A stretch of DNA of 49,702 nucleotides from Jongsikchunia kroppenstedtii DSM 45133 (GCF_000380485.1 NZ_AQYG01000032.1:1-49702), one strand, 5' to 3'; shown: positions 17,323 through 26,907, counted from the first letter of the stretch. Notes: generated from the sequence alone by a model not told the origin. Made by a program: numbers and translations.

Positions 17323-18758
17323 TGGGAAGCCACAGCAAGCGTGAACCGAACGAGCCCGCCGCGCACGATCCTGCGCTGCCCGAGCCTGCGCCGACTCAGA
17401 CTGGCCAGCAGCCGCCGCCAAATGATCAGACCCGCTCCGATCTCGTCAACCCGGCGCTCTTGAAGCTGTTGCGCTCGCCGCGGTTCTGGGCGCTGCCGCT
17501 GGTCGTCGTCGCGGTGGTGATGACGGTGCTCGCCTTCATGTATGTGGGCGCGGTGACCAAGCCGACCGCCAACCTCCACAACTTCCCGATCGCCCTCGTC
17601 AATGACGACGCCGGGGGCATCGCCGCGCCGGGCGAGCCACAGCAGAATCTGGGGCAGCAGCTCGCCGACGGGCTGGTCAAGGGCACCAACCCGGATCAGT
17701 TCAAGCTGAAGCGGATCAGCAGCGCGGCGGCCTATGACCAGCTGGACACCGGAAAGGTGTACGGCGCCATCATCATCAGCAACGACTTCACCGACCGCGC
17801 GCTGTCGATCGCGCGGGCGATCGTCCTCGATACCAAGACGATCCCACCGCGTCCGACCATCACCGTCATCACCAACCCGCGGGCCGGACCGACGGGCGGT
17901 TCGATCGTCGGGCAGTACGCGTCGACGGCTCTCGGGATCGCCGGGCCGGAATTCGGGAAGCAGTTCACCGCCGCGATCAACCAGCAGCTGCAGCAGATGG
18001 GCAAGCCGCCGCTGACGTCGCTGCAGTCGATGGGGCTCGCGAACCCGATCGATGTGCAAACCAAGCAGACGATCTCCACCGATGGCAACGGCAGCGGCCT
18101 GACCGCTTTCTACTTCACGCTGCTGCTGGTGCTGGCCGGATTCACCGGCGCGATGATCGTGCAGACCCTGGTGGACGGCTCGCTCGGGGTGGTGCCCAGC
18201 GAGATCGGACCGTTCTATCTACAGCGCACCTCGCTCGGCATCTCCCGCTGGGGCACGCTGGTGATCAAGTGGTTCTTCATGTTCGTCGTCGCCATGATGA
18301 TGTCGTCGCTGTACATATTGGCGTGTCATCTGGTGGGGATGGATATGCCGAACATGTTCACGCTCTGGATGTTCAGCGTGCTCGCGATCACCGCGGTGGG
18401 CGTGACGTCGACCTCAGTGATGGCGGCATTCGGCGGTGTCGGCATGATCATCAACCTGATCGTGTTCGTGGTGCTCGGCGTGCCGTCGTCCGGCGCGACC
18501 ATCCCGCTGGAGGCCAGCCCGCGGCTGTTCACCTGGCTGTCCTGGTTCGAGCCGATGCATCAGCTCTATCTCGGCGTGCGGTCGATCATTTACTTCGGCG
18601 CCGATTTCGGTGCGGGGCTGGATATCTCGCTGATCATGACGGTGGTCGGACTGCTCATCGGTATTGCGCTGGGTCTGCTGGCCACCAAGTACTACGACTG
18701 GAAGGGCTGGTCGCGCGCCAATCCGAAGGCGCCGGCCGAGGTCACCACCACGGTGTAG
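17322..18758 (+). CDS. YhgE/Pip-like or DUF3533-type membrane protein
   Basis: 478 residues. A hydrophilic Pro-rich N-terminus (to residue 45) leads to one transmembrane helix at about 58-78. A large extracytoplasmic segment of about 180 residues follows, beginning with FPIALVNDDAGG, the recurrent motif of YhgE/Pip and DUF3533 (SNG1) proteins. A C-terminal block of five or six helices runs from about residue 265 to 465. Such proteins are ABC-2-permease-like and linked to export or phage infection; no substrate can be named. It begins on the era stop (TGATG), so it is coupled to era. Its 3' end overlaps the convergent amidase by 17 bases. Confidence 0.75.
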   Translation: MGSHSKREPNEPAAHDPALPEPAPTQTGQQPPPNDQTRSDLVNPALLKLLRSPRFWALPLVVVAVVMTVLAFMYVGAVTKPTANLHNFPIALVNDDAGGIAAPGEPQQNLGQQLADGLVKGTNPDQFKLKRISSAAAYDQLDTGKVYGAIIISNDFTDRALSIARAIVLDTKTIPPRPTITVITNPRAGPTGGSIVGQYASTALGIAGPEFGKQFTAAINQQLQQMGKPPLTSLQSMGLANPIDVQTKQTISTDGNGSGLTAFYFTLLLVLAGFTGAMIVQTLVDGSLGVVPSEIGPFYLQRTSLGISRWGTLVIKWFFMFVVAMMMSSLYILACHLVGMDMPNMFTLWMFSVLAITAVGVTSTSVMAAFGGVGMIINLIVFVVLGVPSSGATIPLEASPRLFTWLSWFEPMHQLYLGVRSIIYFGADFGAGLDISLIMTVVGLLIGIALGLLATKYYDWKGWSRANPKAPAEVTTTV

Positions 18759-20148
18759 CGGTCTGCTCCTGCCACTTCTTCACCGATTCCACCTGTGCGG
18801 CAAGTGAGATCAGCACCTCCTCGGATCCCTCGTTGCCCATCAGCTGCACGCCCATCGGAGCCTGACCGTCGCCGAAACCGGCAGGGATGTTCACTGACGG
18901 CCACCCGAGCACATTCCACGGCCAGCACATCGGGCAATGCTTGGTGATGATCTGGTCGGTGGCCACGCCGCCGGCGGTGTCGATGCCATGCACCGACGCC
19001 GCGGGGGTCGCGGTGGTCGGAGAGAGTAGAACGTCGAAATCGTTGTATAGCTTGCCGATTCGGGCCGCGGTGCTCTGCTCGGTGCGGCGGGCGCGGCCCA
19101 GCAGCTTGTGCAGCTTGCGGCCGGTCGCGATGTTGCCCTTGGTGCGGTCGTCCTGCGGCTCGATGGACGGTCGCTTGTCGGGCCACTCGCCCAGTCCGGC
19201 GAGCGAGCGCGGGAGGAACTGCAGGCCGATGTAGAAGCGGTAGGGGATCGTGACCGGCGTGACCTCGTGTCCGAGGTCGCGCAGCGTCTGCACCATCTGC
19301 TCGGTGGCCGCGACGACGGCGGGGTCGAGCTTGTGCGGGAATCCGCTGAACGGCATGTTCATCGCCACGCCGATCCGGAGCTTGCCGGGCGTCCGCCCCG
19401 CTGCCGCAACGGCATCGATGGGGGCGGGCTTGTGCAGGTCGACGTCGGTGCTGCCGGACAGCACCGACAGCAGCAGGGCGGCGTCGGCGACGGTCTTGGC
19501 GAGCGGACCGATCACGGTGATGCCGTTGAACAGCTCCGGCCACGGCGCGGTCGAGATGCGACCGCGCTGCGGCTTGATGCCGACCAGATTGGTCCACGAG
19601 GCCGGAATGCGCACCGAGCCGGCGCCGTCGGAACCGACTGCGGCCGCGACGATTCCGGCCGCGACCGCCGCGGCGCTGCCGCCGGACGACCCGCCCGGAG
19701 TCAGCTCTCGGTTCCACGGATTGCGGGTATGGCCGAAGGCGGGACCGTCGGTGAACGGCCACTGGCCGAGTTCGGGCGTATTGGTCTTGCCGACGATGAC
19801 CGCGCCGGCCTCCTTGAGTCGGCGCACCGACTCGGAGTCCGCCGTGGCCGGTGCGATGTCGCCGCCGCAACCGAAATGCGTTGGCAGGCCGATGATGTCG
19901 GTGTCGTCTTTGATCGCGATCGGGACACCGAGCAGCGGCTTGCGCCGGGCCGCGTCCGGATCCGCGGCGCGCTCGGTATCGGCGGCCTCGGCCTCGGCCC
20001 GGGCGGCCTCCGCGCGGACATGCCGGAAGCAGTTCAGCGTCGGCTGGGTGCGCTTGATCGCGTCGAGTGCGGCATCGGTGAGGGCGACAGAGGTGGTGCG
20101 GCCGGCGGCGAGGTCGGCGACCTGGTCATGCAGTGGGCCCAGACTCAA
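18742..20148 (-). CDS. amidase (amidase signature family)
   Basis: 468 residues. The amidase signature GGSSGGSAAAVAAG starts near residue 160 and contains the catalytic serines; the catalytic lysine is in the VPIAIKDDTDIIGLPTHFG segment near residue 80. The expected second serine is in VGSDGAGSVRIPA. It should hydrolyse small amides to acids and ammonia; substrate unknown. The start is a TTG at 20148, chosen because TAAGGAG lies six bases upstream. It corresponds in place to amiA2 (Rv2363), between era and recO. It converges on the YhgE-like gene and is divergent from the permease. Confidence 0.9.
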   Translation of the reverse strand: MSLGPLHDQVADLAAGRTTSVALTDAALDAIKRTQPTLNCFRHVRAEAARAEAEAADTERAADPDAARRKPLLGVPIAIKDDTDIIGLPTHFGCGGDIAPATADSESVRRLKEAGAVIVGKTNTPELGQWPFTDGPAFGHTRNPWNRELTPGGSSGGSAAAVAAGIVAAAVGSDGAGSVRIPASWTNLVGIKPQRGRISTAPWPELFNGITVIGPLAKTVADAALLLSVLSGSTDVDLHKPAPIDAVAAAGRTPGKLRIGVAMNMPFSGFPHKLDPAVVAATEQMVQTLRDLGHEVTPVTIPYRFYIGLQFLPRSLAGLGEWPDKRPSIEPQDDRTKGNIATGRKLHKLLGRARRTEQSTAARIGKLYNDFDVLLSPTTATPAASVHGIDTAGGVATDQIITKHCPMCWPWNVLGWPSVNIPAGFGDGQAPMGVQLMGNEGSEEVLISLAAQVESVKKWQEQTATPWW

Positions 20149-20262
20149 CGGGACTCCTTAGAAACGAGATGGGAACTACTGAACTTGTGTGCAGTATAGA
20201 GTGAGGCTGGACCAGGCGCGGCTCCGGGTGAGGGAGTGCGCCGCAGGTAATACGCTTGCGCG

Positions 20263-21684
20263 GTGGATCGATTCTTCAAGATCAGCGAGCGCGGATCGAC
20301 GATCGCGCGAGAAGTGCGCGGCGGCGTCGTCACCTTCTTCACCATGGCCTACATCGTGGTCTTGAACCCGATCATCATCGGCGGTTCGGCCGACCGGAAC
20401 TACGACACCACGCACCACTTCCTACCGCCCAATCAGGTGGCAGCGGTGACCGCCCTGGCCGCCGGCATCATGTGCATCGTTTTCGGTGTGATCGCCAAGT
20501 ACCCGTTCGCGTTCGCCGCCGGGCTGGGCATCAATAGCCTGCTGGCGGTGACGGTCGCGCAGCAGGGCATCACCTGGCGCGAGGCGATGGGTCTGGTGGT
20601 CATCGAGGGCGTCATCATGGTGGTCCTCGCCGCCAGCGGGCTGCGCACCGCGATCTTCAACGCCATCCCGACCGAACTGAAGTCGGCGATCGCCGCGGGC
20701 ATCGGCTGTTTCATCGCGTTCATCGGCATGGTCGACGCGGGCCTGGTCAAGCGGGTCCCGGACGCGGCGAAGACCACGGTGCCGGTCGGGTTCGGCGTCA
20801 ACAACTCCATCACCACCTGGCCGGTGCTGATCTTCGCGGTCGGCGTCCTGCTGATGGGCGTGCTGGTTGCGCGGCAGGTGCGCGGCGGGCTGCTGATCGG
20901 CATCATCATCACGACGGCGCTGTCGATGATCGTTCAGGCGATCGGCGACTTCGGATCGTCGGCGAAGGACGCCCGCGGGTGGAGCCTGAACGTTCCGGAC
21001 ATGCCCAAGTCGGTCGGCGGCCTGCCGAATCTGTCGCTGGTCGGCGACGTCGATATCTTCGGCGCGTTCAGCCGGGTCGGCGTGCTGACCGCGACGGTGG
21101 TCGTGTTCGCCCTGCTGCTGTCGAACTTCTTCGATGCAATGGGCACCATGACCGGACTCGGCCGCGAGGCCGGGCTGGCCGACAAGGACGGCAACCTTCC
21201 GGGCATCGGTAAGGCGCTGACTGTCGAAGGAACCGGCGCCGTGGTCGGCGGTGCCGCATCGGCGTCGTCGATCACCGTGTTCGTGGAGTCGGCGTCGGGT
21301 ATCGCCGAAGGCGCGCGCACCGGTCTGGCGAACATCGTCACCGGCGTGCTGTTCCTGGTCGCGATGTTCTTCACGCCGCTCTACCAGGTGGTCCCGTCCG
21401 AGGCGGCGGCACCGGCGCTGGTCGTGGTGGGCGCGATGATGATCGGCCAGGTCCGCGACATCGACTGGTCGAAGTTCGAGATCGCACTGCCGGCCTTCCT
21501 GACGATCATCGCGATGCCGTTCACCTATTCGATCGCCAACGGCATCGGGATCGGCTTCATCACCTACGTGGTGCTGATGGTGGCGAAGGGCAAGTGGCGA
21601 ACGGTGTCGCCGCTGCTCTACGTGGTGGCGCTGGTGTTCGTGCTGTACTTCGCCAAGCAGCCGATCGAGAACCTCTTCAACTAG
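20263..21684 (+). CDS. NCS2 family purine/xanthine-type permease (AzgA-like)
   Basis: 473 residues and about 12 to 14 hydrophobic helices. The N-terminus FKISERGSTIAREVRGGVVTF and the later FFDAMGTMTGLGREAGL and ASSITVFVESASGIAEGARTG motifs are typical of the AzgA-like branch of the NCS2 family, which imports adenine, guanine or hypoxanthine by proton symport. The exact purine cannot be predicted. The GTG start at 20263 is preceded by a TAATAC -10-like sequence nine bases upstream and no clear ribosome binding site, so a leaderless or very short leader is likely. It is followed by a long inverted repeat. Confidence 0.9.
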   Translation: MDRFFKISERGSTIAREVRGGVVTFFTMAYIVVLNPIIIGGSADRNYDTTHHFLPPNQVAAVTALAAGIMCIVFGVIAKYPFAFAAGLGINSLLAVTVAQQGITWREAMGLVVIEGVIMVVLAASGLRTAIFNAIPTELKSAIAAGIGCFIAFIGMVDAGLVKRVPDAAKTTVPVGFGVNNSITTWPVLIFAVGVLLMGVLVARQVRGGLLIGIIITTALSMIVQAIGDFGSSAKDARGWSLNVPDMPKSVGGLPNLSLVGDVDIFGAFSRVGVLTATVVVFALLLSNFFDAMGTMTGLGREAGLADKDGNLPGIGKALTVEGTGAVVGGAASASSITVFVESASGIAEGARTGLANIVTGVLFLVAMFFTPLYQVVPSEAAAPALVVVGAMMIGQVRDIDWSKFEIALPAFLTIIAMPFTYSIANGIGIGFITYVVLMVAKGKWRTVSPLLYVVALVFVLYFAKQPIENLFN

Positions 21685-21686
21685 TT

Positions 21687-21763
21687 CTGCTCAAACCGTG
21701 GGTATACGGGAGGCCCGTTGACGATATGTCCATCGCACCCCGCTATGCCCACGGTTTGAGCAG
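21687..21763. repeat. 20-bp inverted repeat with nested hairpins
   Basis: The arms 21687-21706 (CTGCTCAAACCGTGGGTATA) and 21744-21763 are inverted copies with a single mismatch over 20 bases. The 37-base centre itself contains two short hairpins, ACGGG-AGG-CCCGT at 21706-21718 and CGAT-ATGTCC-ATCG at 21722-21735. The RNA would fold as a long stem capped by a branched loop. It lies three bases after the permease stop and 72 bases before recO. No T-tract follows, so a plain intrinsic terminator is not a full explanation. No copy was noticed elsewhere in the window and no flanking target duplication is visible. Confidence 0.85.
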
Positions 21764-21834
21764 CGCCGGCGGTGGGCGTGGCTACCGGCCTCGTCGGCGG
21801 CCGGTGGAAGAATGTTCCGAATGGAGTCGTGTCG

Positions 21835-22641
21835 ATGAGGCTGTATCGGGATGAGGCGGTGGTAGTCCGTCAGCACAAGCTGGGGGAAGCCGACCGCATC
21901 GTCACGCTCCTGACCCGCGACCACGGCCTGGTGCGCGCCGTCGCCAAGGGGGTGCGACGCACCCGGTCCAAATTCGGTGCCCGGCTCGAGCCGTTCGCCC
22001 ATGTCGACGTGCTGCTGCATCCCGGCCGCAATCTCGACATCGTCACCCAGGTGCACAGCATCGATACCTACGCGGCACCGATCGTCGCCGACTACGGCAA
22101 GTACACCACCGCCTGCGCGATCCTCGAGACCGCCGAACGGCTGGCCGGTGAAGAACGCGCGCCGGCCGATCGGCTGTATCGGCTGACCGGCGGCGCGCTG
22201 CGCGCGGTCGCCGAAGGCGCCCGATCCCGGCAGCTGGTGCTGGACGCATTTCTGTTGCGCGCCATGGATTTCGCCGGCTGGATGCCAGCACTGGATGAGT
22301 GTGCCCGTTGCGGAAACGCGGGGCCGCACCGCGCATTTCATGTCGCGATCGGCGGTGCGGTCTGCGTGCATTGCCGTCCGGCGGGATCGGCGGTTCCGTC
22401 TCCGGGCGTGCTGGATCTGATGGACGCGCTCTATCGTGGGCAGTGGGAGCACACCGTCGACGCATCCGATTCGTTGCGACGACAGGCCAGCGGACTGATC
22501 GCGGCGCATCTGCAGTGGCATCTAGAACGGCAGCTGCGCACGCTGCCGTTGATTGAACGCGAGGCACCGCACCGGCAGCTGACAGCCGGTATCGAAGGGA
22601 GTGACACGGGTGGCGATAGGCAAGCGGCAGAAGCCGGCTGA
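21835..22641 (+). CDS. recO: DNA repair protein RecO
   Basis: 268 residues. The N-terminal OB-fold begins [20 protein letters not shown] with the RxxGEADRI signature, then [19 protein letters not shown]; a C-terminal zinc-finger segment CARCGNAG...CVHC is present near residues 158-183. RecO helps load RecA at gapped DNA in the RecFOR pathway. ATG at 21835 is chosen by homology, with GGAGT nine bases upstream; an in-frame extension to 21772 is not supported. It overlaps uppS at its 3' end, the same recO-uppS arrangement as in mycobacteria. Confidence 0.94.
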   Translation: MRLYRDEAVVVRQHKLGEADRIVTLLTRDHGLVRAVAKGVRRTRSKFGARLEPFAHVDVLLHPGRNLDIVTQVHSIDTYAAPIVADYGKYTTACAILETAERLAGEERAPADRLYRLTGGALRAVAEGARSRQLVLDAFLLRAMDFAGWMPALDECARCGNAGPHRAFHVAIGGAVCVHCRPAGSAVPSPGVLDLMDALYRGQWEHTVDASDSLRRQASGLIAAHLQWHLERQLRTLPLIEREAPHRQLTAGIEGSDTGGDRQAAEAG

Positions 22642-23407
22642 ACCGGTAACGGTTCGGCCGCCGGATCCGCACCCATCGGGGGCCAAGCCGCCGGCGATCG
22701 ATTCGCAGTTCGTGCCGAACCACATCGCCCTGGTGATGGACGGCAACGGGCGCTGGGCCACCGATCGCGGGCTGCCGCGCACGGAGGGTCACAAACGCGG
22801 CGAGGCGGTCCTGATGGACTCGGTGTGCGGCTGCATCGAGATGGGCGTGAAATGGCTGTCGGCCTATGCCTTTTCGACCGAGAACTGGAGCCGCTCGCCC
22901 GACGAGGTGAAGTTCCTGATGGGCTTCAATCGCGACGTGATCCGTCGCCGCCGCGACGAGATGAACGAGATGGGCGTGCGGGTCCGGTGGGCCGGACGAC
23001 GACCACGCTTGTGGCGCAGCGTCATTCGTGAGCTCGAGGTGGCCGAGGAGCTGACCAAGAACAACGATGTGATGACGTTGACGATGTGCGTCAACTACGG
23101 CGGTCGAGCCGAGATCGCCGATGCCGCACGGGAGATCGCCCGGCGCGCGGCGGCGGGCGAGATCGACCCCGAGCGGATCACGGAGGCGTCGTTCGCCAAG
23201 TATCTGGACGAGCCGGACATGCCCGACGTCGACCTGTTCCTCCGGCCGTCTGGGGAGCAGCGGACCTCGAACTTCCTCATCTGGCAATCTGCGTATGCCG
23301 AAATGGTGTACCAGCACAAGCTCTTTCCCGACTTTGATCGGCGTGATCTCTGGGACGCCTGTCTCGAATACGCCAAACGTGACCGTCGTTTCGGAGGTGT
23401 CAAGTGA
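22610..23407 (+). CDS. uppS: isoprenyl (decaprenyl-type) diphosphate synthase
   Basis: 265 residues. The cis-prenyltransferase motifs are complete: [16 protein letters not shown] (catalytic Asp and pyrophosphate-binding), [11 protein letters not shown], and the C-terminal [14 protein letters not shown]. It makes the long-chain Z-polyprenyl diphosphate that carries peptidoglycan and arabinogalactan precursors; by relation to Rv2361c the product may be decaprenyl diphosphate. GTG at 22610 has GAAGGGAG nine bases upstream; a GTG at 22601 is too close to that site. It overlaps recO by about 30 bases and the following gene by GTGA. Confidence 0.94.
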   Translation: MAIGKRQKPAEPVTVRPPDPHPSGAKPPAIDSQFVPNHIALVMDGNGRWATDRGLPRTEGHKRGEAVLMDSVCGCIEMGVKWLSAYAFSTENWSRSPDEVKFLMGFNRDVIRRRRDEMNEMGVRVRWAGRRPRLWRSVIRELEVAEELTKNNDVMTLTMCVNYGGRAEIADAAREIARRAAAGEIDPERITEASFAKYLDEPDMPDVDLFLRPSGEQRTSNFLIWQSAYAEMVYQHKLFPDFDRRDLWDACLEYAKRDRRFGGVK

Positions 23408-23817
23408 GTGATCCGGAGGCCGCCGAACGCCTCGCCAAACGGTTGGTCGCGCTGCTGCGGATGATCGGCACGGCCGAACTCGCCGACAACCAGGCGATCA
23501 CCTTCACCTATCGCGAGCGGCCAGGCACGATTCAGGTGCTACCGCTGGCCACGGGCCTTGACGTGATCGCGTTGACCCTGGTGACCGCCTGGGATCGGCC
23601 GTCGACGCCGGAGCTGCGCGACGAAGTCGAACGGCTCGGGCTCGACCTGAGCTTCGGTACCCTCAAGCGGGCGCAGCACGACGGACTATCGGATGTGTTG
23701 CTGCACTACACCTTCCCGGCAAGCGGCCTGAAGGATGCGGCGCTGCTGACCCTCGTTGAACTGGTGCTGTCGGCCGGTGCTGACGCCGGAGACGCGCTCA
23801 GCGTAGGAAATCTCTGA
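23404..23817 (+). CDS. conserved hypothetical protein (Rv2360c position)
   Basis: 137 residues starting at a GTG that overlaps the uppS stop. I recognise no domain. The protein is soluble in appearance, with an alpha/beta pattern, no signal peptide and no transmembrane helix; it includes [24 protein letters not shown] and a Leu-rich C-terminal helix. The location between uppS and the smtB-zur region equals that of the uncharacterised Rv2360c. Coupling to uppS suggests co-expression with recO and uppS. Its last 20 bases overlap the convergent hydrolase gene. Confidence 0.75.
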   Translation: MSDPEAAERLAKRLVALLRMIGTAELADNQAITFTYRERPGTIQVLPLATGLDVIALTLVTAWDRPSTPELRDEVERLGLDLSFGTLKRAQHDGLSDVLLHYTFPASGLKDAALLTLVELVLSAGADAGDALSVGNL

Positions 23818-24664
23818 TCAGCCGGTAGACCTCGTCCGGCTGCTCCAGCTGGACGAAATGCCCGCCGCCGTCCACGACTTCGATCTGCCGATGCGGAATC
23901 TCCTGCGTCGGATCGATCCAGCCGGCCGTCATGCAGCCGTCGTCGCGGCCGTGGATGTAGAGGATCTCGGTCTCGGCGGTACTGCGTGCCCGCATGGCCG
24001 GCCCGGTCCGCGCCAGTGCACGGTAGTAGCCGATCGCCGCCCGCCGGTTCTCAGGACGGAACATCGCGTCGGCGACATGCTGCAGATCCTCGGTGGCATC
24101 GAACCCGGGAGACCAACGGCGCCAGTATAACTCGACCAGTTGGGGGAGGAGCCGCTCCGGCAGCCTGGGTAGCTGATGGAACAGCATGTACCAGCTCAGC
24201 GTCAGCTGCTTGCCGACCAGGCCGGCGGTCTGCACCGGCGAGCGCCGGGCGTCGAACACCTCCAGCGGCGGCACGGCGATCGAGACGATCTTCGAGTATG
24301 GGGATTTATCGGTGCGCGCCAACGTGTTCGACGTAACGGCACCCCAGTCGTGGCCGATCAGCACTGCCCGATCGTCACCGCCGAGCACCGTGTGGATGTC
24401 GATCGCGTCCTGCATCAGCGCCCGGACGTCGTAACGCCGGTCGTCCGGAATCTCACTGGGGTAGTAGCCGCGGGTGAACGGAGCGACGACGCGCCACCCG
24501 TCCGCCGCGAGCCGCGGTCCCAGGTGCCGCCAGGTATACGGCGTATCCGGAAAACCGTGCAGGCACACCGCAAGCGGCGCGTCCGGAGCGCCCCAGGCGA
24601 GGGCCTGCAGCCGGACGCCGGGCAGCTGCAGTTCCAGAAGCTCGGCGTCGGCTGGCGTGGTCAT
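23798..24664 (-). CDS. alpha/beta hydrolase (epoxide hydrolase/dehalogenase-like)
   Basis: 288 residues. The oxyanion motif HGFPDTPYTWRHLGP is at about residue 35. The nucleophile elbow GHDWG near residue 105 places Asp, not Ser, as nucleophile, which is typical of epoxide hydrolases and haloalkane dehalogenases. The acid is likely in the HGRDDGCM segment and the base is the His in VDGGGHFVQLEQPDEV. Substrate is unknown. ATG at 24664. The gene lies eight bases after the glyS stop on the same strand and may be read through from it; its 3' end overlaps the convergent hypothetical gene by 20 bases. Confidence 0.88.
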   Translation of the reverse strand: MTTPADAELLELQLPGVRLQALAWGAPDAPLAVCLHGFPDTPYTWRHLGPRLAADGWRVVAPFTRGYYPSEIPDDRRYDVRALMQDAIDIHTVLGGDDRAVLIGHDWGAVTSNTLARTDKSPYSKIVSIAVPPLEVFDARRSPVQTAGLVGKQLTLSWYMLFHQLPRLPERLLPQLVELYWRRWSPGFDATEDLQHVADAMFRPENRRAAIGYYRALARTGPAMRARSTAETEILYIHGRDDGCMTAGWIDPTQEIPHRQIEVVDGGGHFVQLEQPDEVYRLIRDFLR

Positions 24665-24671
24665 CGTGCGC

Positions 24672-26066
24672 TCAGCAGCCGATCAGCTTGCCACCGAGGT
24701 ATTCGGTGACCTTGTCCAGCGCGACTCGTTCCTGGGTCATCGCGTCGCGTTCGCGGATGGTGACGGCCTGGTCGTCCAGGGTGTCGAAGTCGACGGTGAC
24801 GCAGAACGGCGTGCCGATCTCGTCCTGGCGGCGGTACCGCTTGCCGATGCCCTGCGCGTCGTCGAACTCGACATTCCAGTGCTGCCGGAGTTCGGCGGCC
24901 AGATCGCGGGCCTTGGGCGACAGCTGCTCGTTGCGCGACAGGGGCAGGACCGCGACCTTCACCGGGGCGAGGCGTCGGTCGAGCCGCAGAACCGTGCGAG
25001 TGTCGGTGCCGCCCTTGGCGTTCGGCACCTCCTCCTCGGTGTACGCGTCGACCAGGAAGGCCATCAGGGATCGGGTCAGGCCGGCCGCCGGCTCGATGAC
25101 GTACGGCGTGTAGCGCTCGCCGGTGGCCTGCTCGAAGAACTGCAGGTCCTCGCCGGAATGCTCGATATGCGTCGACAGGTCGAAGTCGGTGCGGTTGGCG
25201 ACGCCCTCGAGCTCGCCCCACTCGCCGCCGGTGAATCCGAAGCGGTACTCGATGTCGACGGTGCGCTTGGAGTAGTGCGAGAGCTTGTCCTGCGGGTGCT
25301 CGAACAGCCGCAGGTTGTCGGGGTCGATGCCGAGGTCGGTGTACCAGCGCAGCCGCTCATCGATCCAGTACTGGTGCCACTCTTCGTCCTCGCCCGGCTT
25401 GACGAAGAACTCCATCTCCATCTGCTCGAACTCGCGGGTCCGGAAGATGAAGTTGCCGGGCGTGATCTCGTTGCGGAAGCTCTTGCCGATCTGGCCGATA
25501 CCGAACGGCGGCTTCTTGCGCGCCGTGGTCATCACGTTCTTGAAGTTCACGAAGATGCCCTGCGCGGTCTCCGGGCGCAGATAGTGCAGTCCCTCTTCGG
25601 ATTCCACCGGACCGAGGTAGGTCTTGAGCATCATGTTGAAGTCGCGGGGCTCGGTCCACTGGCCCTTGGTGCCGCAGTCCGGGCAGACGATCTCCGACAT
25701 CGGGACGGCGTCGGGATCGTCGAGCTTCTTCTTCTCCGCGTACGCCTCCTGCAGGTGGTCCTGCCGGTGCCGCTTGTGGCAGTTGAGGCATTCGACCAGC
25801 GGGTCGTTGAAGACGCCGACATGGCCGGAGGCGACCCACACCTGGCGCGGCAGGATCACCGCCGAGTCGAGTCCGACGACATCGTCGCGCGAGGTGACGA
25901 CCGTGCGCCACCACTGCTTCTTGATGTTGTCCTTGAGCTCGACACCCAGCGGTCCGTAGTCCCACGCCGACCGGGTGCCGCCGTAGATCTCGCCGGACTG
26001 GAACACCAGGCCGCGACGCTTACAGAGGTTGGCCACGGTCTCGACACGATTGGATTTGCCTGCCAC
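24672..26066 (-). CDS. glyS: glycine-tRNA ligase, single-chain type
   Basis: 464 residues of the homodimeric eukaryote/archaeal-like GlyRS found in actinobacteria. The start matches the family with [21 protein letters not shown], and class II motifs follow, including [19 protein letters not shown] (motif 2) and [14 protein letters not shown] (motif 3). A CxxC...CxxC-type zinc region is seen around [10 protein letters not shown] and VCPDCGTKG. It charges tRNA-Gly. The GTG at 26066 is preceded seven bases upstream by TAGGCT (26079-26074), so the mRNA is probably leaderless. It is divergent from smtB-zur, as in M. tuberculosis (Rv2357c). Confidence 0.94.
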   Translation of the reverse strand: MAGKSNRVETVANLCKRRGLVFQSGEIYGGTRSAWDYGPLGVELKDNIKKQWWRTVVTSRDDVVGLDSAVILPRQVWVASGHVGVFNDPLVECLNCHKRHRQDHLQEAYAEKKKLDDPDAVPMSEIVCPDCGTKGQWTEPRDFNMMLKTYLGPVESEEGLHYLRPETAQGIFVNFKNVMTTARKKPPFGIGQIGKSFRNEITPGNFIFRTREFEQMEMEFFVKPGEDEEWHQYWIDERLRWYTDLGIDPDNLRLFEHPQDKLSHYSKRTVDIEYRFGFTGGEWGELEGVANRTDFDLSTHIEHSGEDLQFFEQATGERYTPYVIEPAAGLTRSLMAFLVDAYTEEEVPNAKGGTDTRTVLRLDRRLAPVKVAVLPLSRNEQLSPKARDLAAELRQHWNVEFDDAQGIGKRYRRQDEIGTPFCVTVDFDTLDDQAVTIRERDAMTQERVALDKVTEYLGGKLIGC

Positions 26067-26143
26067 GTCGGACAGCCTATCGGGCGCGCCGCGTGCTCCT
26101 GGACCGGGCGAACCCGTCCATCTCGTGGGCTCTGCGCAAGAAC

Positions 26144-26172
26144 TTGACATAGCAATGAATGCATATGAAAAT
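26144..26172 (+). promoter_or_regulatory. predicted smtB-zur promoter
   Basis: TTGACA at 26144-26149 is a perfect -35 hexamer. After a 17-base spacer GAAAAT (26167-26172) is a fair -10 hexamer. Transcription would start at about 26179-26180, at the ATG of smtB, giving a leaderless mRNA. The -10 is inside the Zur-box-like palindrome. Confidence 0.6.
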
Positions 26173-26180
26173 CGTTTCCA
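26166..26180. promoter_or_regulatory. Zur-box-like operator over smtB start
   Basis: TGAAAATCGTTTCCA is an imperfect 6-3-6 palindrome (TGAAAA and TTTCCA, five of six pairs). It closely resembles the mycobacterial Zur box, for which I recall TGAAAATCATTTTCA. It covers the predicted -10 and the first base of smtB, a position suited to repression by zinc-loaded Zur encoded by the second gene. SmtB binding nearby cannot be excluded. Confidence 0.55.
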
Positions 26181-26503
26181 TGAACGTGGAGGCAACCGCC
26201 GACCGGACACTGCCGGATCGGGCGACTTTGGAATCGGCAGGCGATCTGCTGCGCGCGCTCGCGGCGCCCGTGCGCATCGCGATCGTGCTGCAGCTGCGCG
26301 AAGGGCCGCAATGCGTGCATGAGCTGGTCGGCAAGCTCGAGGTCGCGCAACCGCTCATCAGCCAGCATCTGCGGGTACTCAAGTCCGCGGGCGTCGTCAC
26401 CGGCACCCGGTCGGGCCGCGAGGTGATGTACAGCCTGGTCGACGACCATCTCGCGCACATCGTCACCGACGCCGTCGTTCACGCAACCGAGGGGCACTCA
26501 TGA
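26180..26503 (+). CDS. smtB: ArsR/SmtB-family zinc-responsive repressor
   Basis: 107 residues from the ATG at 26180; in-frame ATGs at 26159 and 26165 would lie upstream of the predicted transcription start. The winged helix is visible in [27 protein letters not shown]. The C-terminal helix has a complete alpha-5 metal site of the form DxHx10HxxE (DDH...VVHATE), which binds Zn(II) in SmtB/CzrA proteins and releases DNA. It overlaps zur by four bases (ATGA). In M. tuberculosis the same pair (Rv2358-Rv2359) controls zinc efflux and uptake; the same role is inferred. Confidence 0.9.
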   Translation: MNVEATADRTLPDRATLESAGDLLRALAAPVRIAIVLQLREGPQCVHELVGKLEVAQPLISQHLRVLKSAGVVTGTRSGREVMYSLVDDHLAHIVTDAVVHATEGHS

Positions 26504-26907
26504 CGGCGACCGAGAAGACCGGCGCGCCCCGGACCACCAAACAGCGCACCGCGATCGCCGAGATGCTCGCCGCCAGCGACGAGTTCCAATCGGCGCAGGA
26601 ACTGCACGACCGGCTCAAGGCCGATGGCCAGTCGATCGGGCTGACCACCGTCTACCGCAATCTGCAGGCGTTGGCCGATGCCGACCAGGTCGACGTGCTG
26701 GTGACCGACTCCGGCGAGTCGCGATACCGGCGGTGCTCGTCGGGGCATCACCACCATCTGGTGTGCCGCGACTGCGGTACGACCGTCGAGGTGCAGGCGG
26801 ACACGGTCGAGACCTGGGCCGCCGAGGTCGCCCAAGCCAATGGTTTTGACCAGGTCAGCCACACCGTCGAGGTATTCGGACGGTGCCGCGCATGCCGGGC
26901 GGCGTGA
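26500..26907 (+). CDS. zur: zinc uptake regulator Zur (Fur family)
   Basis: 135 residues. The DNA-binding part contains SIGLTTVYRNLQALADADQVD, the Fur-family recognition helix. The metal region includes SSGHHHHLVCRDCGT and the C-terminal GRCRACRAA, so the two CxxC pairs of the structural zinc site and the His-rich regulatory site are both present. It represses zinc uptake and zinc-free ribosomal protein paralogs when zinc is plentiful (family knowledge). It is co-translated with smtB, and a Zur-box-like site at the operon start suggests autoregulation. Confidence 0.92.
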   Translation: MTATEKTGAPRTTKQRTAIAEMLAASDEFQSAQELHDRLKADGQSIGLTTVYRNLQALADADQVDVLVTDSGESRYRRCSSGHHHHLVCRDCGTTVEVQADTVETWAAEVAQANGFDQVSHTVEVFGRCRACRAA

